From NCBI RefSeq assembly GCF_000633455.1, contig NZ_AYMG01000029.1, positions 1-64,000 on the forward strand: a stretch of DNA of 64,000 nucleotides, written 5' to 3'. The first letter of the stretch is position 1. Each line of letters begins with the position of its first letter. The notes beneath the pieces are model-generated. The model did not search any database. It was given only the letters and a program-made list of their open reading frames with translations, and had not been told where the DNA came from. This DNA is from Pedobacter jeongneungensis (GTDB lineage Bacteria; Bacteroidota; Bacteroidia; Sphingobacteriales; Sphingobacteriaceae). Below, piece by piece: positions 53,328 to 61,587 of the stretch. A program made the position numbers and the translations under genes.

Positions 53328-56024
53328 ATGAAAAAGAACTTAAAAGTTAGCCTTATTATCTTGATGTGCACCCTGTTTTTCAAGCAATTTACATTTGGCC
53401 AACAGGCAAAACAAGAAGAAACACAGGCTTTAACACAAGTCCTCGCTAAATTGAGCATACAGTTTAAAGTCAATTTTTTATACGAAGAAAGTCAGCTTAA
53501 GCAAAAACAGGTGCTTTATCAGGCCAATAATTTTGTGGGTAAACCTTTAAAGCAAATTTTAGATGCTGTTGTTTTACCGCTTAATTTATCCTGGTACAAG
53601 GTAGATGATAAAAACTACTCTATTTTTCCTACGGTTTCTAAAACCGCAGCACCTGTAAAGCAAAATATCAGCCCTGTAGTTGTAGATTCTGTTGCAAAGG
53701 ATCAGGTAAGTGGAAGGTTGTTGGATGAACATGCCAAACCTTTGGAATATACTACAGTAACCCTATTGGTAGCAGCCGATTCATCTTTTGTGATCAATTC
53801 GCTAACCGATCTTGATGGGAAATTCACCTTTCCATCGGTTAAACCTGGCATTTATAAAATCAGGGTTTCGCCTATTGGGTACAGTCCTTATACCACCAAG
53901 CCTTTTACAGTTGGCGGTAACGCCCCGGTAAGCATTGCCCCTATTGCGATGCAGTCATCGGGCGAGAATTTAAAGGAAGTTAAAATTACGGCTAGTAAAC
54001 CACTTGTTGAAGCCAAAAGCGACAGATTGATTTTTAATGTAGATAACAGTGCTATGGCGGTGGGCAATTCGCTCCAGGTATTAAAATCGGCACCTTTTGT
54101 TCGGATCTCGGCAGATAATACGGTGAGCTTACAGGGAAAACGGACCATGATTTTAATCGATGGCAAACCCGTACCTGATGCGGCATTGGAAAATATCCTG
54201 CAAACCCTGCCGGCAGGCAATATCCTTAAAATAGAACTGATTACCCAACCCTCAGCCAAATACGACGCTGCTTTTGGCGCCGTGATCAACATTATCACTA
54301 AAAAAAGCCAGATTGAAGGTTTTACAGGCGATGTCCGCGCTGATGGATCAACCGGGAAATATGCTACTGGCAACCTCAATACTTCGGCTACTTACAAACA
54401 TAAAAACCTAACCCTTTATGCGGGTGGCGGTGTTACCAAAGGAACCAACATTTTCAGTATAAGTTCGGAAAGGTTCCAGGATCCTACTGATCCTTTATAT
54501 TATTTAACCAATAACTGGTCGCGGATATCGCATAACAACCTCTATAATTTTCAGGCCAGTGCCGAGCTGCAACTGGATAAAAACCAGAGCATAGGGCTTT
54601 TTGCAAATGGAGGCATCTTCTATTTTAAAGGACCATGGGCAACAACGAATGAATTTGGCCGGAAAAACATCCGTATCGATTCAGTATCGTATACTGATGC
54701 CACGTTTAACCAACGCGCCAGTTCTTACACCTATAACTTTAATTATCATCTTCTGGCCGATTCGGGCAAAAACGACCTCGTGGTACTGGCCACTTTTACC
54801 CCATGGAAACGTAACCTTTTTCAGGATTTCCCTTCGGTGCTTTATGATGGATCGGGTAATATCATCAGAATCCCTACCCATTACCAGAACAGGAACAAGG
54901 CCGCTATCGATGTTTACATCGCTCAGGCCGATTATACGCATGAGTTTAAAAAGCAATGGAAGCTGGAAACTGGTCTTAAATTTCAATACACCAACTCTAA
55001 CACCAGCGTAAATTATCAAGATAACCGCAACGGAGAATTAACATCCAACCCCATATTTTCTAATGAGAGTAACCTGAAAGAATCAATTGCTTCGGTTTAC
55101 GGAATACTGAGCAAAGACTGGAAAAAAGATAAAGTACAGCTTGGTTTAAGGGTTGAAAATACCAGAGCTGATTTTGTGGGGAATTTTAAACAAGATTACA
55201 GCAATTTCTTTCCCACTTTTCTTTATCAGCATAATTTTAACCAGGACAACAATATTTCCATTTCGTTTAAACCCACCATTAACCGTGCACCCTATTATGA
55301 GTTAGTGCCCTATACCGTTTTGCTTAATCAATATACCATTGAACAAGGTAACCCTTCACTTACACCCCAGTTTGATGATACTTATACGTTAAGTGCGAAT
55401 ATTTATAAGCTTAACCTTTCATTAAGTTACACCCGTACCAAAGGGACGATCGGACTGTTCCCCTACAAGCAGGATCTTGCAACGAAGGTTATTTATTATA
55501 TGCGCCGGAACCTCGACCGGGCATCGGATGTTTCGCTTTATCTGTTTTATCCGATCAAAATCAACGATTGGTGGGAAACCCTCAACAGCGGTACGCCTAT
55601 AGGTTATAATACTGCAGAAGGACCGGTTTTAGGTGTAAATTATAAATTGGCTGCTTTTCACTCTGATTTTAAAAGTTCGCAGGTTTTTAAAATTTCGAAG
55701 AACCTGAAACTGCAGATAGACGCCTATTACTGGACCAACTATGTGCAGGATCTTTCGAAGAACACTGGTTATAAAAATATTGATGCTTCGTTTTTACTCA
55801 ACCTTTGGGAAGGTAAAGGACAGTTGCGCTTAGGCGGAAACGAACTGGTTTTTAAACGCAACGATTACCTTATCGAACGTAATTATGGCACTTTTAATTC
55901 TGCCGAAAGGGTTAGTACTGATAGTAAGCGTATTTTTGTAGGTTTTACCTATAAATTTGGTAAATCGAAAATCCAGAAATCGGATACGAAACTGGGTAAT
56001 GAAGATGCGCTGAAAAGGTTATAA
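53328..56024 (+). CDS. TonB-dependent signalling receptor with STN domain (outer-membrane beta-barrel family)
   Basis: The best start is ATG at 53328, preceded by AAGGTAGGGA and followed by a signal peptide; this gives 898 residues. Next come an STN/secretin-TonB domain (QALTQVLAKLSIQFKVNFLY onward, about residues 30-100) that contacts the anti-sigma factor, a carboxypeptidase-regulatory-like domain (VSGRLLDEHAKPLEYTTVTL, about 125-205), a small plug-like segment (about 215-330, ending INIITKKSQ) and an outer-membrane barrel. Unlike SusC it lacks the GANGVVLI motif and a SusD partner. It senses and imports an unknown ligand. Confidence 0.9.
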   Translation: MKKNLKVSLIILMCTLFFKQFTFGQQAKQEETQALTQVLAKLSIQFKVNFLYEESQLKQKQVLYQANNFVGKPLKQILDAVVLPLNLSWYKVDDKNYSIFPTVSKTAAPVKQNISPVVVDSVAKDQVSGRLLDEHAKPLEYTTVTLLVAADSSFVINSLTDLDGKFTFPSVKPGIYKIRVSPIGYSPYTTKPFTVGGNAPVSIAPIAMQSSGENLKEVKITASKPLVEAKSDRLIFNVDNSAMAVGNSLQVLKSAPFVRISADNTVSLQGKRTMILIDGKPVPDAALENILQTLPAGNILKIELITQPSAKYDAAFGAVINIITKKSQIEGFTGDVRADGSTGKYATGNLNTSATYKHKNLTLYAGGGVTKGTNIFSISSERFQDPTDPLYYLTNNWSRISHNNLYNFQASAELQLDKNQSIGLFANGGIFYFKGPWATTNEFGRKNIRIDSVSYTDATFNQRASSYTYNFNYHLLADSGKNDLVVLATFTPWKRNLFQDFPSVLYDGSGNIIRIPTHYQNRNKAAIDVYIAQADYTHEFKKQWKLETGLKFQYTNSNTSVNYQDNRNGELTSNPIFSNESNLKESIASVYGILSKDWKKDKVQLGLRVENTRADFVGNFKQDYSNFFPTFLYQHNFNQDNNISISFKPTINRAPYYELVPYTVLLNQYTIEQGNPSLTPQFDDTYTLSANIYKLNLSLSYTRTKGTIGLFPYKQDLATKVIYYMRRNLDRASDVSLYLFYPIKINDWWETLNSGTPIGYNTAEGPVLGVNYKLAAFHSDFKSSQVFKISKNLKLQIDAYYWTNYVQDLSKNTGYKNIDASFLLNLWEGKGQLRLGGNELVFKRNDYLIERNYGTFNSAERVSTDSKRIFVGFTYKFGKSKIQKSDTKLGNEDALKRL

Positions 56025-56053
56025 ACCTGAGATTAAAATTCTTAGAAAGACTC

Positions 56054-56173
56054 GTCATTGTGAGGAGGTACGACAGCCTGCCCCGACTTTTCGGGGAAGC
56101 GATCTCACAAATTTCGCTATAAGCGACCGCATTAAGGTTGCTTCTTCTGTTGAAAAAGCCTTCTCACAATGAC
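56054..56173. repeat. REP-like dispersed element, full copy with inverted ends
   Basis: GTCATTGTGAG at 56054-56064 and CTCACAATGAC at 56163-56173 are exact inverted repeats of 11 bp bounding a 120-bp unit. Core CAGCCTGCCCCGACTTTTC and the segment TTGAAAAAGCCTTCTC match the copy at 33686-33804. It lies between two convergent genes and may also act as a terminator. No transposase is linked. Confidence 0.8.
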
Positions 56174-56236
56174 AATATTACGAACCCTATCATCTCTGTT
56201 AAAATCCCGAAAATAGATTTCGAACTAACAAAACTA

Positions 56237-57712
56237 CTACAACCGATAGGCAATTCCGATTCTAAAAAATTGATTGGCTTGATTAGAAGACCCTAAACTA
56301 TTACTGACTTTGTTTGGCTTTAACCATTGGTAGCTGCCGTTGATATCGAATTGTTTAATATGTACACTTATGCCGCCCATAAAGCCAATACTTACCTTAT
56401 TTGCTACTGTATTAACTAAAGCAGAATCAACCGCTTTGCCATGATATAATGTATCACGTGGATCAGCTATTGGTTTTAATTTGGTAAACACATCAGATTG
56501 TTTGATGGAGAAAGCAATTATCGGCCCAGCCTTAACGCTTATTTTTTTGGATAACCTGTAAGCTGCCGCTAATGGGAAATCTACCGTTATCACTTTTCTT
56601 TCATCTGCGATCGTAAACGGAGGTAATGAATCAGGGCGATAATAACTTGGATGTGTAAATTCTCTCGCTAGCTTTTGAGCACTATTGATGTTAACGCCTG
56701 CAACAAGCTGCCATTTTTTATCAAAAGCATAACTACCAAACAATCCAGCTGAAAAGCTACTTCCACTTTTTTGCACATTCATTCCGCCTGTTATCCCGTA
56801 ACTGTATTTCTGTTCACCATCTCCAATGCTTTCCGGTTTAGTTTTTATTGTTTTGCTTTTCGATAGCTTAATTTCTTTCGTTTTTTTGTTTTTTCCGGAG
56901 TTATTCCCAATTGACTTATTTTTATCTCTGCCCTTAGGAGAACTGGCAATTTGCAAACTACTATAATCTGCACGCAACTGCAGGATAGGCTGTAAAGATG
57001 TTAAGTTTTTAACCTGGTTGACGGCATCACCTTGAAGTATATTATCCTGCCAAAATTTGCTTGATACCACCAATTCTTCATTACGCCTTTTGTCCAAAGA
57101 ATCTATGCTTGAAAAAACAGCAGGATGATGCTTTGATTGTCTGTTTGCCAAATTTACTGCAACATTGGCCGGATCAGATTTTTCCATCCCTTTAATTTGA
57201 TGCCCTGGTGCAGAAACAGAATGTAATGCAGCAACAATAGAAACATCGTTTTTCTTTGTTACCGTTGCAACAGCTTGATTTTCATGTTTGGCTATTCTAC
57301 TATCACCCACTTCATTTTTTTCGGCCAGGCTATTTAACGTATCTTTATTATTGATCAGGTTACTATCAATAATGTTATTATAATTGACAACATTATCACT
57401 ATCGATAAGCGAAGAATCAGATAATCGCCCTTTGTTTTCTTTTACAATTTCTTTCTTTGTGTTTTTGGTGTGAGGAACTGTTACATATACCACTGTAGCT
57501 ACTGTAACAGCTGCAGAAAATACATACCCTAGTATTTTGAATAACTTGGCTCCCGCAGATACGCCAGGAGGATTACCACCTATCGGACCGCCAGGCATCT
57601 GTTCGTTTAACAACTTGTGCATACCCGCCCACGAGGCATCTGCAACATCTTTAATTGGAAGGTTATCGAATTTCTTGCTCCAGAGTTTATGATACCATGC
57701 TGAATTTTTCAT
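56237..57712 (-). CDS. Membrane-anchored sigma-associated protein with C-terminal beta-barrel-like domain
   Basis: A 491-residue protein of unknown family. A short cytoplasmic N-terminus (about 1-55) is followed by one transmembrane helix (about 55-80, FKILGYVFSAAVTVATVVYV), a long Ser/Asn/Lys-rich linker (about 85-310), and a C-terminal domain of alternating beta strands (about 320-491, KYSYGITGGMNVQKSGSSFS onward, ending FFRIGIAYRL) that looks like an outer-membrane porin-type barrel. Start and stop overlap the sigma gene by four bases (ATGA), so the pair is translationally coupled. It may be a sigma-factor partner that links the inner membrane to the outer membrane. Function is inference. 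Confidence 0.7.
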   Translation of the reverse strand: MKNSAWYHKLWSKKFDNLPIKDVADASWAGMHKLLNEQMPGGPIGGNPPGVSAGAKLFKILGYVFSAAVTVATVVYVTVPHTKNTKKEIVKENKGRLSDSSLIDSDNVVNYNNIIDSNLINNKDTLNSLAEKNEVGDSRIAKHENQAVATVTKKNDVSIVAALHSVSAPGHQIKGMEKSDPANVAVNLANRQSKHHPAVFSSIDSLDKRRNEELVVSSKFWQDNILQGDAVNQVKNLTSLQPILQLRADYSSLQIASSPKGRDKNKSIGNNSGKNKKTKEIKLSKSKTIKTKPESIGDGEQKYSYGITGGMNVQKSGSSFSAGLFGSYAFDKKWQLVAGVNINSAQKLAREFTHPSYYRPDSLPPFTIADERKVITVDFPLAAAYRLSKKISVKAGPIIAFSIKQSDVFTKLKPIADPRDTLYHGKAVDSALVNTVANKVSIGFMGGISVHIKQFDINGSYQWLKPNKVSNSLGSSNQANQFFRIGIAYRL

Positions 57713-58284
57713 CTTCTTTTTGTGTTTTCAGTTGGTTTATCAATTGCTGAAGAAGCTAACATTTTCCTCAACTGTTTCTTTGCTTCCGTAAGGTGCCATC
57801 TCGAGGTACTTTCGGTAATATTGAGGTGTTCTCCTATTTCTTTGTGAGAGTAACCATCTACAACCGAAAGGTTAAAAACCAATTGGGTAGCGGTTGGTAA
57901 CCGGCGAATGAGTTTCAGGAGATCTTCCACAAAAAGCTTGTCTAACACGGCCGGCTGAATAAAAACCTCTTCAATTTCTTCCGGGCTCACCGCATCGTTA
58001 AACTTCGCCTCTCTACGGCCCAGATCGATGCACGATCGTACCATTACTGTTCTTATCCAGGCACCAAATTCACCTTTTTTAGCATCGAAGCTACGGATAT
58101 GCTGAAAAACCTTTAAAAAACCAATGCTCAGAGCGTCGTGCGCCAGGTCATCTGATTTTAAATAACGAAAACATATCCGCAGCATATCTGCATAGTAAAG
58201 CTTGTATAGACCTTCTTGTGCTTGCCGCTCATTGGCCTTGCAGCCTTTGATTAGTTTAGTATCCTGCTTAAAAAAAAGGTTCAT
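57709..58284 (-). CDS. ECF-type RNA polymerase sigma factor
   Basis: A 191-residue sigma-70 family factor with region 2 (LYKLYYADMLRICFRYLKSD, DDLAHDALSIGFLKVFQHI) and region 4 (LPTATQLVFNLSVVDGYSHK then EIGEHLNITESTSRWHLTEA). It is coupled by a four-base overlap with the membrane/beta-barrel gene and is unrelated in neighbourhood to the FecR cassette at 51586. Its regulon is unknown. Confidence 0.9.
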   Translation of the reverse strand: MNLFFKQDTKLIKGCKANERQAQEGLYKLYYADMLRICFRYLKSDDLAHDALSIGFLKVFQHIRSFDAKKGEFGAWIRTVMVRSCIDLGRREAKFNDAVSPEEIEEVFIQPAVLDKLFVEDLLKLIRRLPTATQLVFNLSVVDGYSHKEIGEHLNITESTSRWHLTEAKKQLRKMLASSAIDKPTENTKRR

Positions 58285-58381
58285 CCATTTGGTTCGGTAA
58301 GCGGTTTTTCATCGTGTTGTATTATGGTTACGCAATGAAAAGGAAAAACGCTGGGCTAAAATTAATTTATTTTTTATCGTT

Positions 58382-59347
58382 ATGTTTATTTTCCGACCAA
58401 GCGTTTTCAATACCGGCTGCGTATTTTATTTAAATCCCGATCTAATGCATCCTAATGAAAGCTATAACCGGCACAACAACTGGTACAATCAACACTTTCC
58501 TTCAAAAAGTGCCAAAACCGAATTATATAAAAAAGTAAAGGCTACCGACAAAAACAATGTTGCACAATGGCTGCAACAGTTATTTTTCAGTTGTCTTGAT
58601 CCTCTATTGGCTGGAAAAAACCGCAGTTGGCTTACCGTTGGCGATGCTTATGGCTTTGACGCCCAATATATCCTAAATTCGGGCAATGAGGCATTGGCGA
58701 CCGACCTGAACACCGATTTTTTAAATGTGGCTTTAAAAGAGGGAATTATTAATGCCTGCGCAGCAGAAAATGCCGAAAACCTATCAAGAGAAGATAGTAG
58801 TTTTGATTTTGTGCTGTGTAAAGAATCTTATCATCATTTTCCAAGACCCTATGCAGCAATGTACGAAATGATCAGAGTGGCCAAAACCGCCGTAGTGGTA
58901 ATGGAACCCCAGGATCCTATTACAAAAATGCCTTTATTATTAATGTTAAATAACCTTTTTATCCACAATGGAGAATTTCTAAATAAACTATGGAAAAACC
59001 GTTTTTCATTCGAACCGGTTGGGAATTTTGTGTACAAGGTTTCGGAAAGAGAATTTGAAAAACTCGCGGCTGGACTTGGCCTGCCGATGGTTGGGTTCAA
59101 AAAGATCAATCCAAATTATTGGTTTAAAGGGGCCGAATCGATCTCAACCGGGCAGCACAACCGTCAGTTTATGATGATTAAAATGAAGAAAATATTTTTC
59201 GACATCATGGTTAAATTAAGGGCAATGCCCGCACAGGTATTAACCACTATTATTTTCAAACAATTGCCGGATGACGATATGATCGCACTCCTGAAAAAAA
59301 GCGGTTATCGCTTGGTCTACATTCCTAAAAACCCTTATCTAAACTAA
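58382..59347 (+). CDS. Class I SAM-dependent methyltransferase
   Basis: Up to 321 residues. The start at 58382 gives a leader with no homology feel; Met22 (MHPNESYNRHNNWYNQHFPS, ATG at 58445) is the more likely start. The Rossmann SAM-binding fold shows SWLTVGDAYGFDAQYIL (motif I), FDFVLCKESYHHFPRPYAAM (motif IV region) and AVVVMEPQDP. The fold resembles the Methyltransf_11 class acting on small molecules or lipids. The target is unknown. It is followed 25 bp later by a small membrane protein, probably in one transcript. Confidence 0.85.
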   Translation: MFIFRPSVFNTGCVFYLNPDLMHPNESYNRHNNWYNQHFPSKSAKTELYKKVKATDKNNVAQWLQQLFFSCLDPLLAGKNRSWLTVGDAYGFDAQYILNSGNEALATDLNTDFLNVALKEGIINACAAENAENLSREDSSFDFVLCKESYHHFPRPYAAMYEMIRVAKTAVVVMEPQDPITKMPLLLMLNNLFIHNGEFLNKLWKNRFSFEPVGNFVYKVSEREFEKLAAGLGLPMVGFKKINPNYWFKGAESISTGQHNRQFMMIKMKKIFFDIMVKLRAMPAQVLTTIIFKQLPDDDMIALLKKSGYRLVYIPKNPYLN

Positions 59348-59372
59348 ATCCGCTAACCAAACAAAAACAGTT

Positions 59373-59606
59373 ATGAAATCGCAAAGCCTTTATTTTTATG
59401 CCAGCCTTACCTTAGCGGCATTTTTTACACTTGTTTATTTATTGTATTCCAACTTCAAATGGCTAGCTTTTTTTGATGCAGCAGCTATATTTTTACCTAC
59501 GGCTGTGGGATTGATTTCTGCCGCAATACTTTTATTCACTGGCATTTATTTAGTGATAAAAGGACTTAATCAAGGAAAAGAGAAAAAACATGTGAGGTAT
59601 TTATAG
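59373..59606 (+). CDS. Small membrane protein, two transmembrane segments
   Basis: A 77-residue protein with two hydrophobic helices (about residues 8-27, ASLTLAAFFTLVYLLYSNF, and about 38-64, LPTAVGLISAAILLFTGIYL) and a basic C-terminus (KGKEK-type GKEKKHVRY). I recognise no family. It begins 25 bp after the methyltransferase stop and is likely co-expressed. Both termini are probably cytoplasmic. Confidence 0.65.
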   Translation: MKSQSLYFYASLTLAAFFTLVYLLYSNFKWLAFFDAAAIFLPTAVGLISAAILLFTGIYLVIKGLNQGKEKKHVRYL

Positions 59607-60118
59607 AATAGACATCATTTTTCCCTATTTGATTGCCACTTTAATTTGTTCAATGTTTCATTCGTCATTAGTTCATTGGAAACTGCTAACTGAAAACGGC
59701 ATTAAGCAGTTAAGAATATTAAGGTTTGTCCTGGCCTAAGTTACTAATGGCTGTCATTCATTATGAAAAGATCCTTCGACTACGCTACCATACACAGAAT
59801 CCATTAGTGCGGCCGTTATCGGATAGCTATCGGGTTGGGAATGACGATCTCGTGCAGCCTATCATTTTTGCCAAAAAGCTCTGTCTTTTATATCGATTTT
59901 ATGAAATAATTATCCCTCAGGATGACAAATTCGCTGAAAGGACACGTTGAGTAAAATAAACTTTTGACAAACAACTAATAAGTAGCTCGCTAATGCTCAT
60001 TGAAAATTGATCATTGATTATTATCATAATCGTAAAATCGACTCTAGACTAAGGACTTTAAACCAGAGACTTCAGACTAAACCATTATATTTGATTATAA
60101 TTTTCTTAGGAGCATATC
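59607..60118. other. Intergenic region with word-like and REP-like repeats
   Basis: These 512 bp contain degenerate word-like DNA at 59640-59715 (GTTCATTGGAAACTGCTAAC type) and 59965-60085 (GACTCTAGACTAAGGACTTT type), with a composite REP-like segment between (59765-59945) that includes TCCTTCGACTACGCT, CGGATAGCTATCGG and AGGATGACAA. No gene is credible; the frame at 59726-59950 is made of repeat DNA. Confidence 0.6.
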
Positions 60119-61051
60119 ATGAAGACATTGGTTATTTCAGGTGGCGGTAGCAAGGGTGCTTTTGCCGGTGGTGTAGCAGAATACCTCATTAAATACCATC
60201 AAACAAATTACGATCTCTTTGTAGGTTCTTCTACTGGTAGTTTGCTTATTCCTTTTTTGGCCATTGGCGATGTAGAACGGATCAAAAAATTATACACCAC
60301 CATTTCACAATCAGATATTTTTACGGTCTGCCCGTTTATAGTTAAATACAAAAATGGAAAAGTAAAACTGCGCATGAACCATTTCGGGATTATTAAGCAG
60401 TTTTTTAAGCGACAAAAAACCCTTGGCGACAGTACAGGTTTAAGAAATTTAATCAGGAACAATTTTAAGCTTAAAGATTTTGAAACCATAAAAGCACTTG
60501 GTAAAGAAGTGGTGGTTACCGTGGCCAATTTAACCACCCAACTAATTGAATACAAATCGACCAATGATTATGGTTACGAAGATTTTTGCGATTGGATGTG
60601 GGCTTCGTGCAACCTGGCCCCATTAATGAGTCTTTACCAGAAAAATGGCAACGATTATGCTGATGGAGGTTTCGGGAACCTCATCCCGGTACAGGAAGCG
60701 ATTATAAAAGGTGCAACCGAAATTGACACCATTGTGCTAAGACAAGAAAAAGCCGTTTATAACAATCCCCCCCTTCAAAATGCGATTGAAGTATTTGCCC
60801 GGACGAGTGATTTTATGCTCAATCAGATCGCGAATGACGACCTGATTATCTCGAAACTGCAAACGGCAAATAAGAATGTAAAAATTAATTTCTATTTCAT
60901 TAACCGCGAACTTACCACACATTCATTTGTATTTAACAAACAGGAAATGACCACCTGGTGGCAGGAAGGATACGACCTGTTTAAAGCAAAAGATTGTACC
61001 ACACATGTGTTGGCTGTTGAGGGGGCAAAGGAAATTAAACTGACCAAATAG
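60119..61051 (+). CDS. Patatin-like phospholipase family protein
   Basis: A 310-residue cytoplasmic lipase-fold protein. The oxyanion loop GGGSKGAFAGG is at residues 8-18, nucleophile S38 lies in VGSSTGS, and D182 in YADGGFG completes the Ser-Asp dyad. Family members hydrolyse acyl chains from phospholipids or other acylglycerols. No secretion signal or barrel domain is visible, unlike the outer-membrane patatins. It is monocistronic, with AGGAGCATATC just before the ATG, the nearest thing to a Shine-Dalgarno site in the window. Confidence 0.92.
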   Translation: MKTLVISGGGSKGAFAGGVAEYLIKYHQTNYDLFVGSSTGSLLIPFLAIGDVERIKKLYTTISQSDIFTVCPFIVKYKNGKVKLRMNHFGIIKQFFKRQKTLGDSTGLRNLIRNNFKLKDFETIKALGKEVVVTVANLTTQLIEYKSTNDYGYEDFCDWMWASCNLAPLMSLYQKNGNDYADGGFGNLIPVQEAIIKGATEIDTIVLRQEKAVYNNPPLQNAIEVFARTSDFMLNQIANDDLIISKLQTANKNVKINFYFINRELTTHSFVFNKQEMTTWWQEGYDLFKAKDCTTHVLAVEGAKEIKLTK

Positions 61052-61064
61052 CAAATGAGTTTCA

Positions 61065-61082
61065 GTCTGTGAAGACACAGAC
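61065..61082. terminator. Bidirectional hairpin between the patatin and RidA genes
   Basis: GTCTGTG (61065-61071) and CACAGAC (61076-61082) pair perfectly around a four-base loop, exactly between the two convergent stop codons. U tracts are weak on both sides. Confidence 0.5.
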
Positions 61083-61094
61083 CGAAGATTTTAA

Positions 61095-61484
61095 TTACTT
61101 TACTACAGTAGCTTCCAATTCTACTTTCAGCGTTTCAAAAAGGCTTTTTACTTCGAGCAAGGTTAGCGACTGCTGAATGTTGTGTTTAGCAATCCAATCC
61201 TGAAAGATATTAAAATGCGGCCAGAGCTCGTGGGTAGCAGTGGTATAAATATTCAGCCTTACAATACCATTACATTTGTAACCTGCCTGCGCAATTACCG
61301 TTTCGAGGTTTTTCAGGGCAGCAATCAATTGTGTTTTCATATCTGCATCGCTTGATATTCCATCATCGCTAATGGCCGTTTGACCTGAAATATACAAGGT
61401 GCTTTCTACATTTTTTACTTCAACAGCTTGGACATAACTGCGCTGATCTTGCCATTTCCAGGGATTAATGATTCTTTTTTCCAT
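61095..61484 (-). CDS. RidA family protein (reactive intermediate deaminase-like)
   Basis: A 129-residue protein of the YjgF/YER057c/UK114 family: TLYISGQTAISDDG near residue 30, LKNLETVIAQAGYKCNGIVR near 75 and the C-terminal LLEVKSLFETLKVELEATVV. Family members form trimers and deaminate enamine or imine intermediates. The Arg of the usual CR-x-x-x site reads GIVRLNIY (R near position 82), while the terminal E-motif is VELEATVV, as expected. It is a monocistronic gene. Direct partner is not evident. Confidence 0.88.
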   Translation of the reverse strand: MEKRIINPWKWQDQRSYVQAVEVKNVESTLYISGQTAISDDGISSDADMKTQLIAALKNLETVIAQAGYKCNGIVRLNIYTTATHELWPHFNIFQDWIAKHNIQQSLTLLEVKSLFETLKVELEATVVK

Positions 61485-61587
61485 CTTGTTGGTATTTTAA
61501 ATTTAACACCACAAAATTGCAGATAGCAATTGGAAGCCGCTATTGACAAACCGCACGATTTTAATGTGAGGTTAATCACAATTGAAT

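Noticed and set aside
59726..59950. Plus-strand open frame of 74 codons
   Set aside because: It lies inside a composite of dispersed repeats and has no domain or credible start.
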